Shown here: positions 1 to 5,557 of the stretch, one piece after another
Layout: every line of letters begins with the position of its first letter
Position numbering within the stretch: position 1 is the first letter of the stretch
DNA from: CAYTXJ01 sp965613025
GTDB lineage: Bacteria > Desulfobacterota > DSM-4660 > Desulfatiglandales > JALVMZ01
Direction of reading: 5' to 3'
Length of the DNA: 6,109 bases
Assembly: GCA_965613025.1 (NCBI GenBank)
Contig: CBFDUE010000114.1
Span: 1 to 6,109 of the forward strand
Position numbers and translations under genes: made by a program
The notes under the pieces: model-generated
The model's database searches: none
The model's input: only the letters and a program-made list of their open reading frames with translations
Told to the model about the DNA's origin: nothing

Positions 1-1
1 A

Positions 2-214
2 CAGCAATATACTCTATACTCTAAGGTAAATATCGCCATCTTAAAAAGAGTTTTTAATAATTATCATTATCAAAAATTCAGCAACCTATTCAAGAAAAAA
101 GAGCTTCTTAATTTAATTCCTGTATTTCCTGAATATTTGAAGAGTATGAGCTTGATTAAAAATTATATAAGAGTTTTTAAGATATATATTGAAAATTTAC
201 AAAAATTTTGTTAA
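2..214 (+). CDS. 3' end of an unidentified AT-rich gene (partial, 70 residues visible)
   Basis: The second forward frame is open from the left edge to a TAA at 212-214, giving 70 residues that start QQYTLYSKVN and end YIENLQKFC. At about 22% GC, stop codons should occur often, so a 70-codon open run is unlikely by chance, and the peptide has a normal mix of residues: basic and aromatic-rich, with Leu/Ile spaced as in helices. No methionine near the left edge makes a convincing start, so I read it as the C-terminus of a gene beginning outside the window. I do not recognise the family. Low GC with a Lys/Tyr/Asn/Phe-rich tail is often seen in surface-polysaccharide or horizontally acquired genes, but nothing visible proves that. 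It is followed after 10 bases by the ATPase start at 225, so the two may be cotranscribed. Confidence 0.6.
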   Translation, partial: QQYTLYSKVNIAILKRVFNNYHYQKFSNLFKKKELLNLIPVFPEYLKSMSLIKNYIRVFKIYIENLQKFC

Positions 215-224
215 TTTGCAATGT

Positions 225-1460
225 ATGTATAAAAAGAGATTAATAACTGATCGAATAAAGAAGGCTCTTGAATTTTTTCCCGTTGTAGCGGTAGTTGGGG
301 CAAGGCAGACTGGGAAATCCACCTTAGTTAAGCATGAATTTCCAGAAAGGAACTATATCTCTTTAGATCTTCCAGAAGTAAGGTCAGCTATTGAAAACGA
401 TCCTTATGGCTTTATATCTGCCCAAAAAAGACCTATTATCTTAGATGAGGTTCAGAGGGTTCCTACTATTTTTGAGATCATAAAGGTCTTGGTAGACCGA
501 AGTCGCACCCCCGGAGAGTTTCTCCTTACTGGCTCTGCAAATTTCTTAATGCTTAAAAAGGTTTCAGAAACACTTGCAGGAAGAATCGCTATCTTTGAAT
601 TAACTGGTTTTACCATCTCTGAAATTAAAGAAGTTTCACCATCCGCCTTTCTACAGATCTGTTTAAGGGAAAGGAAGATTCCTATTCCTGAATATAGCCC
701 CCCTGATATTTCCTTAGAATCTTTAGTAATAAGAGGAAGCCTGCCTCCAGCGGTGCTTGCACCTGACAAAGAGCTTTGCAGGCTCTGGTTGGAAAATTAC
801 ATTATAACCTATCTGGAACGGGATTTAAGAGAACTTTCACAGGTGGCTTCTCTTGGAGATTATAGGAGATTGATGGGACTTGCTGCTTTAAGAACCTCAA
901 AAGTATTAAACATCTCAGAACTTGCAAGGGATAGTGGAATCTCTGTCTCTACAACAAGAAACTATCTTCACCTTTTAGAGATCTCATATCAGATAAGAAG
1001 ACTTTTCCCTTATTTTTCTAATATCAGCAAACGCTTAATTAAATCTCCAAAGCTTCACTTCAAGGATACAGGCGTAGCACTGGTTCTTTCAGGTATCCCA
1101 TCTAAAGAAAAGGAATTGAGACTTAATCCCTTTTATCATTCCCTTGTAGAGACCTATATAGTTGAAGAGATAGTAAAACTCCTCAATATCTTAGTGCCTG
1201 AAGCAAGGGTCTATTATTTCAGAACCCATGCCGGAGCAGAAGTGGATCTGGTAATAGAAGCAGGAGATAGGCTTCTTCCTATAGAGATAAAGGCATCATC
1301 AAATGTATCTCTAAAAAAGGTTGCTGGTCTTAGGCAATTTTTAAAAGATTTTAAAAAAAGAGCACCCTTTGGTTTAGTGCTCTATACAGGAGATAAGCCT
1401 TTTAAGGCCTCAGAAGACATTGCCTTTATTCCCTGGAGTTATGTGTTAATAGAAGAATAA
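225..1460 (+). CDS. AAA-family ATPase with DUF4143 domain (COG1373 type)
   Basis: This encodes a 411-residue cytoplasmic P-loop ATPase, about the usual length for the family. Residues 1-20 (MYKKRLITDR...) match the usual family N-terminus. Walker A is GARQTGKST at 25-33, Walker B is IILDEVQ at 71-77, and a sensor-1-like LLTGSANF spans 100-107, followed by the family's ETLAGR stretch. The central DUF4143 part (about 185-300) includes a winged-helix-like segment near 228-262. The C-terminus carries EVD (339-341) and PIEIK (352-356), resembling a PD-(D/E)XK nuclease fold. The biological role of this family is not established; lone copies are common in bacteria and archaea. I chose ATG 225 because a TTG-initiated extension from 189 would overlap the upstream gene by 26 bases and add 12 residues unlike the family. 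There is no clear Shine-Dalgarno site before either start, so reinitiation after the stop at 214 is possible. Confidence 0.9.
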   Translation: MYKKRLITDRIKKALEFFPVVAVVGARQTGKSTLVKHEFPERNYISLDLPEVRSAIENDPYGFISAQKRPIILDEVQRVPTIFEIIKVLVDRSRTPGEFLLTGSANFLMLKKVSETLAGRIAIFELTGFTISEIKEVSPSAFLQICLRERKIPIPEYSPPDISLESLVIRGSLPPAVLAPDKELCRLWLENYIITYLERDLRELSQVASLGDYRRLMGLAALRTSKVLNISELARDSGISVSTTRNYLHLLEISYQIRRLFPYFSNISKRLIKSPKLHFKDTGVALVLSGIPSKEKELRLNPFYHSLVETYIVEEIVKLLNILVPEARVYYFRTHAGAEVDLVIEAGDRLLPIEIKASSNVSLKKVAGLRQFLKDFKKRAPFGLVLYTGDKPFKASEDIAFIPWSYVLIEE

Positions 1461-1578
1461 AGATCATAATAAAAAGTCAAAAACAGACATATTTGTAACT
1501 TACGCCCCTTGCTTCATATAAATTAAAAATCTTCTATATAGTTTATATTCAGTATGGAAAATAAAAAGCCCAATAAAA
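1461..1578. other. Convergent intergenic gap
   Basis: This is an AT-rich 118-base gap between the stop codons of two genes that point at each other. I find no open frame, no promoter pair and no hairpin followed by a T-run on the + strand, so the ATPase gene has no visible intrinsic terminator. The right end of the gap holds the probable terminator of the fibre gene. Confidence 0.6.
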
Positions 1579-1586
1579 TTAAGGGC
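1558..1586 (-). terminator. Probable weak rho-independent terminator of the fibre gene
   Basis: Read on the - strand, GCCC (1586-1583) pairs with GGGC (1571-1568). An inner AAT/ATT pairing, offset by a two-base bulge, extends the stem, and TTTTTATTTT follows directly at 1567-1558. The TAA stop of the fibre gene (1581-1579) lies inside the hairpin, so a terminating ribosome could interfere with folding. The GC stem is only four pairs. The placement at the end of the gene and the T-run make it plausible rather than certain. Confidence 0.4.
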
Positions 1587-4500
1587 AAGTTACGCTACTA
1601 AAATCTCCTGTGGTTGAATCAACCATATAGTTCTGAAAACAATTATAATCACACCCACCTGAACAACTTCCTTTAGTTGGAGTATAGCTCAGTTCATTAA
1701 ACGAAAGATCAGCAATTGTGGAATAGGTATCTGTATCAGTTTTTTGAAGAATGCTTGCACTTCCTCCACTTACCCAAGATTGGTAAATACTTGCCTTGGT
1801 TAAAACATTTGCAGAATTAACATAAATGCCATATGATGTGGAACCTCCTGAGGTAATCTTACAATGTTTAATAGTAACTGTTGAATCTTTAACCCATATC
1901 CCTTTTGCAGTACCAGAATCAGTGGACGCCTTTATAGTTACATTATTTATCTGAAAATTAGTAACAGTATCACATAGAATACCTAATACATGATTAGAAG
2001 TGCTTGTCGAATTAATCTTAATAAATCGTATTTCAGAATTACTGGCGCCTTTTACTGTATATGCCTGATCTTCATTTGATCCACCCGAGTAGGATATGAT
2101 AGTTATTTCCTCACCACAGCCTTCAATATTTACATTGGGTTTCATCTCTATCTGTTCATTATATGTTCCAGGCCCAACTTTGATTAGGTATGAAGTGGTT
2201 GTATAATCAGTTATAGCATTTAGGGCTGCGGTAATAGAGGTATATTCTCCACCTTCACCGACTGTTAAGACCCTTGTAAGATTAGGTATGGAATACCAAC
2301 TAAATCCACCATTTCCATTAGATACCAATGCCTGACCACTCTCTCCATTAGAAGAGATACTATTTAATTTAGTGGCCGTTACAGCCCCATCAGCTATATT
2401 TGTATACTGAATAGTTCCATCAGCAATAATAGTATAGGTTACTGCATCCTCAGCCAATTGTGCTGTACCCACTGCTCCAGTTGCAATCTTAGCAGTAGTC
2501 ACGGCTTCATCCTTTAGGTCTGTATCCTGAATAGAGCCTGCAAGGTCTAATTTTGTATATTTAATTCCAGCACTTAAAGCAATATCCTCATCCATTATGG
2601 CTCCATTAGCAATATCACCTGTTCCAATAGAATTAGTTAGATTCAACTTTGAATAGGAGATGGAGGCATCAGATGCAATATCACTGTCCTTTATCATTCC
2701 TGTTAGATTCAGCTTGGTATAGGGGATCTCATTATCAGCCAAGGTGAGTTTAGTGTAAGTTACTGCTCCATCTGCAATATTGGTTGTCTGAATGGTTCCA
2801 TCAGCAATTATGGTATAGGTTACTGCATCTTCAGCCAGTTGTGCAGTTCCAATGGCCCCTGTCTGAATATCTGAAGAGGTGATGGAATTACTGAGGCTCA
2901 ATTTACTGTAAGGGATGGTCCCTGCAATCTTTGTATAGGTCACAGAGCTATCAGCCAGATCTTCGGTTCTGATAGTTCCATCAGCAATCTTCGTATATGT
3001 TACTGCCCCATCTGCGAGCTTTGCCTCAGTGATGGCTCCATCTGAGATATCATCGCTGATGATGGTTCCATCTTTAATCTTGGATGAGTCCACGGAGTCT
3101 GATTGAAGATCATTTAAGGAGATGGAGTTACTGAGATCCAGTTTACTATAAGGGATGGTTCCAGATATCTTAGTATATGTAATGGACTGATCAGCTATAT
3201 CCTGTGTCTGGATAGTTCCATCTTGGATGTCTGAAGATGAGATGGAACCGGTTAGATCCAACTTGCTGTATGGTATAGTTCCAGATATTTTTGTATAGGT
3301 AACAGATGCATCAGCGAGCTGAGAGGTTCCCACAGTTCCGTCATCACTTATTATCAGCACACCTGATGCATTGGGGATGGTGATGGTTCTGGAATCTCCT
3401 GGGGAGGTGACGCTGATCACTGCACCAGATAGTGTTAGGTTTGTAAACTCAGCGCTTTCTGCCTTGACTGTGGAGGTGAATGAAGCTGAGTCTGCCTGCA
3501 GGGTGGTGAGATTGAGTTTAGAGCTGGTTATAGCTCCATCAGCGATCTTTTCTGAGGTGATGGCATTATCTTGGATATGTGAGGTGGATATGGCATCAGA
3601 TACGATATCAGATCCCTGGATGGAGTTAGTTAGATTTAGTTTTGTGTATTGTATTGCAGCTGATATGGAGATATCAGAGTCTGTGATTTCACCGTCTTTT
3701 ATCTTGGAAGAGGTGATGGAGTCATCTGCCAGATCCTCTGTCTGAATGGTTCCATCAGCTATATGTGTATAGTTTATGGCATTAGGGCTTATATCGGAGG
3801 AGGTTATGGTCTGATCCAGTATCTCTAAGGTGGTTACTGCCCCTGTCTGGATATGGAGTGAGGAGATGGAATCTTGAGCTATTTTTGTATAGGTTACTGC
3901 ACCATCAGCCAATTTTTCCTCTGTAACAGATTGAACTGCCAGATCCTCACTTGTGATACTTCCGTCTTGAATGTCTTGGGATTTAATTGAACCACTAAGA
4001 CTTAGCTTATCATAAGGGATTGTACCAGAAATCTTGGTATAGGTAATGGACTGATCAGCTATATCCTGTGTCTGGATAGTTCCATCTTGGATGTCTGAAG
4101 ATGAGATGGAACCGGTTAGATCCAACTTGCTGTATGGTATAGTGCCAGATATCTTTGTATAGGTAACAGATGCATCAGCAAGCTCAGCAGTTCCCACAGT
4201 TCCATCATCACTTATCACCACCACACCTGTGGCATCAGGAATAGTAATAGTTCTGGAATCTCCTGGGGAAGTGACGCTGATCACTGCACCAGAAAGTGTT
4301 AGGTTTGTAAACTCAGCACCCTCTGCCTTCACTGTGGAGGTGAATGTGGCAGAGTCTGCCTCTAAGGTGGTGAGATTTAGCTTTGAACTGGTAACTGCAC
4401 CATCTGCAATCTTATCTGAAGTTATAGCATTATCTGCCAAATCCTCTGTCCTGATGGTTCCATTAACAATCTTTGTATATGTAACCGCATTATCTGCGAT

Positions 4501-5553
4501 CTTTGCCTCAGTAATTGCTCCGTCTGCGATGTCCTCTGTATCCACACTCCCATCCTTTATAATGGAGGAGTCCACAGAGTCGGCCTTTAGATCACCTGAG
4601 GAGATGGCCCCACTTAATTCCAGTTTATCATAGGGTATGGTTCCAGATATCTTTGTATAGGTAATTGCACCATCAGCTATATCCTGTGTTTGGATAGTTC
4701 CATCTTGGATGTCATTAGATACAATAGATGCGCTCAGATCTAATTTACTATAGGGTATAGTACCTCCAATCTTTGTATATGTTACCGCATTATTTGCAAG
4801 CTTCTCTGTGGTTATGGCACCATCTTCTATATCTTCACTCTTAAGCCTCTCTATCACTCCCAATCTATACCAATTATCTCCATCACTTATTAAAGTTACC
4901 TCCTGAAACTGTCTATCCAATACCACAGATTTCTTTCCCTGTTCATCGATATACTCCCCCTCTTGGGCATTTATTGTTATTGCCCCTCCTTCATCTATCT
5001 TTTTAATTGTAAATATTCTTCCTCTGTTTTCAGATGCAGATGGAAGATTGAGAGAAAAGCCACCTGAGCAGAACACTATATCATCTTCTGAAGTTAAGGT
5101 ATGACCATCAAAGTCCTCATTATAAAACCTCAGGATCCTCCCTTCATAGGTCCCTGCCCTCAAGGAATAACCCACACTCTTTAGCACAGGTAGTTTCCCA
5201 TCATAACTTAAGGTGGTGCCATTTACCTCTATCTTTAAATAATAGGGTCTTCCAAATGTAATATCATTATTTGAAAATGAGCTCTTGGATCCTAAGGATA
5301 CATTAAATACCCCTCCATTTACTTCCACCACATGGCTCTCTTCCCACAGCTTCTGATTGTTATTGGGATCAGGATCAGAATTTTGCCAAAAAGAAAATGT
5401 AAGTGTATATGTGCCTTCTAAGGGAGTTCCCGTTTCATCTGTAAGATACCCCTGAAAATTGATCTCTGAAGGAATGTTTATCCCCATGCTGAGCCCAGGA
5501 ATCAGAAACAAAGATATAACAATCCCAACTAAAAATAATACCTTGGCCCGCAT
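1579..5553 (-). CDS. Giant secreted repeat fibre/adhesin-like protein with C-terminal beta-helix
   Basis: This encodes 1324 residues. Residues 1-24 form a Sec signal peptide (MRAK, then a hydrophobic run, then GLSMG). An N-terminal module at 25-135 (PSEINFQGYLTDETGTPLEG) and a beta module at about 155-232 (GRIFTIKK, LISDGDNWYRLG) resemble units of bacterial surface proteins and tail fibres. Residues 236-1064 are ten-residue repeats of the type DGAITYTKIA / DGTIQTQDIA, broken by two knob-like inserts (393-454 and 681-742). A linker (GQALVSNGNGGFSW) leads to a right-handed beta-helix-like domain (1093-1290; VGPGTYNEQIEM resembles the pectate-lyase/pectinesterase superfamily), but I see no catalytic set. 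The C-terminus has CSGGCDYNC (1297-1305). ATG 5553 is chosen for its ideal ribosome binding site and because the signal peptide begins there; the in-frame codons upstream overlap the preceding gene. It is probably exported and surface-exposed; adhesion is inferred. A phage or prophage fibre is less likely because of the signal peptide. Confidence 0.85.
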   Translation of the reverse strand: MRAKVLFLVGIVISLFLIPGLSMGINIPSEINFQGYLTDETGTPLEGTYTLTFSFWQNSDPDPNNNQKLWEESHVVEVNGGVFNVSLGSKSSFSNNDITFGRPYYLKIEVNGTTLSYDGKLPVLKSVGYSLRAGTYEGRILRFYNEDFDGHTLTSEDDIVFCSGGFSLNLPSASENRGRIFTIKKIDEGGAITINAQEGEYIDEQGKKSVVLDRQFQEVTLISDGDNWYRLGVIERLKSEDIEDGAITTEKLANNAVTYTKIGGTIPYSKLDLSASIVSNDIQDGTIQTQDIADGAITYTKISGTIPYDKLELSGAISSGDLKADSVDSSIIKDGSVDTEDIADGAITEAKIADNAVTYTKIVNGTIRTEDLADNAITSDKIADGAVTSSKLNLTTLEADSATFTSTVKAEGAEFTNLTLSGAVISVTSPGDSRTITIPDATGVVVISDDGTVGTAELADASVTYTKISGTIPYSKLDLTGSISSSDIQDGTIQTQDIADQSITYTKISGTIPYDKLSLSGSIKSQDIQDGSITSEDLAVQSVTEEKLADGAVTYTKIAQDSISSLHIQTGAVTTLEILDQTITSSDISPNAINYTHIADGTIQTEDLADDSITSSKIKDGEITDSDISISAAIQYTKLNLTNSIQGSDIVSDAISTSHIQDNAITSEKIADGAITSSKLNLTTLQADSASFTSTVKAESAEFTNLTLSGAVISVTSPGDSRTITIPNASGVLIISDDGTVGTSQLADASVTYTKISGTIPYSKLDLTGSISSSDIQDGTIQTQDIADQSITYTKISGTIPYSKLDLSNSISLNDLQSDSVDSSKIKDGTIISDDISDGAITEAKLADGAVTYTKIADGTIRTEDLADSSVTYTKIAGTIPYSKLSLSNSITSSDIQTGAIGTAQLAEDAVTYTIIADGTIQTTNIADGAVTYTKLTLADNEIPYTKLNLTGMIKDSDIASDASISYSKLNLTNSIGTGDIANGAIMDEDIALSAGIKYTKLDLAGSIQDTDLKDEAVTTAKIATGAVGTAQLAEDAVTYTIIADGTIQYTNIADGAVTATKLNSISSNGESGQALVSNGNGGFSWYSIPNLTRVLTVGEGGEYTSITAALNAITDYTTTSYLIKVGPGTYNEQIEMKPNVNIEGCGEEITIISYSGGSNEDQAYTVKGASNSEIRFIKINSTSTSNHVLGILCDTVTNFQINNVTIKASTDSGTAKGIWVKDSTVTIKHCKITSGGSTSYGIYVNSANVLTKASIYQSWVSGGSASILQKTDTDTYSTIADLSFNELSYTPTKGSCSGGCDYNCFQNYMVDSTTGDFSSVTCP
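2365..2481 (-). repeat. Internal duplication R3, downstream copy (residues 1025-1063)
   Basis: This encodes TGAVGTAQLAEDAVTYTIIA followed by DGTIQYTNIADGAVTATKL. It is a gapless repeat of residues 898-936, at an offset of 127 codons (381 bases), matching at 36 of 39 residues. It is the last repeat block before the linker to the C-terminal domain. Confidence 0.85.
2746..2862 (-). repeat. Internal duplication R3, upstream copy (residues 898-936)
   Basis: This is the partner of the block at 2365-2481. The three differing residues are I/V, T/Y and Y/A. The unusual Ile-Ile in VTYTIIADG, where other units have TKIADG, occurs only in these two copies, which supports direct duplication rather than convergence. 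Confidence 0.85.
2953..3315 (-). repeat. Internal duplication R2, downstream copy (residues 747-867)
   Basis: This aligns without gaps to residues 253-373 at an offset of 494 codons (1482 bases), matching at about 92 of 121 residues. It contains two SGTIPYSKL units, the DGTIQTQDIAD unit, SDSVDSSKIKDG and DGTIRTEDLAD, in the same order as the other copy. Its first part overlaps the R1 duplication, so the unit order has been reused at least three times in the gene. Confidence 0.8.
3121..3552 (-). repeat. Internal duplication R1 with knob insert, downstream copy (residues 668-811)
   Basis: These 144 codons align without gaps to 3985-4416 at an offset of exactly 864 bases; 130 of 144 residues are the same. 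The block comprises one decapeptide unit, the knob-like insert (681-742; NLTTLQADSASFT, SRTITIPNASG, VLIISDDGTVG) and the following SGTIPYSKLDLTGSI units. Within it, 3179-3279 is base-for-base the same as 4043-4143. Confidence 0.9.
3985..4416 (-). repeat. Internal duplication R1 with knob insert, upstream copy (residues 380-523)
   Basis: This is the partner of 3121-3552. The 14 amino-acid differences are mostly conservative (E/D, I/V, S/T, Q/E), and several silent changes are present outside the unchanged 101-base core. The insert (393-454) contains SRTITIPDATGVVVISDDG, a type of motif familiar from tail fibres and other beta-rich fibrous proteins. Confidence 0.9.
4435..4797 (-). repeat. Internal duplication R2, upstream copy (residues 253-373)
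   Basis: This is the first large block of the repeat region and the partner of 2953-3315, about 76% the same at protein level. It shares the GTIPYSKLDL, IQDGTIQTQDIAD, DSVDSS and NGTIRTEDLAD landmarks in order. Its greater divergence than the R1 pair suggests an older duplication. Confidence 0.8.
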
Positions 5554-5557
5554 AAAA

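Noticed and set aside
137..190. Possible promoter for the ATPase (TTGAAG at 137, TTGATT at 152, TATATT at 185)
   Set aside because: None of the pairs has spacing near 17 bases, and in 22% GC DNA such matches are expected by chance. The stretch is also coding for the upstream gene end.
221..232. ATG at 221 as an alternative ATPase start
   Set aside because: It is out of frame and reaches a TAA after two further codons.
452..769. 105-residue open frame on the - strand inside the ATPase gene
   Set aside because: It lies wholly within a well-supported family gene on the other strand, has no ribosome binding site or recognisable domain, and reads as an antisense shadow.
3371..3745. 124-residue open frame on the + strand
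   Set aside because: It is antisense to the fibre repeats. It resembles the 4229-4633 frame only because both lie opposite the duplicated knob block.
4229..4633. 134-residue open frame on the + strand
   Set aside because: It is antisense to the other knob copy. Repeated coding DNA that lacks stops in one reverse frame produces such paired shadows.
2365..4845. Direct repeats considered as a CRISPR array or non-coding tandem repeat
   Set aside because: The repeats keep one open frame over their full length, have no unique spacers of constant size, and vary in the way codons do.
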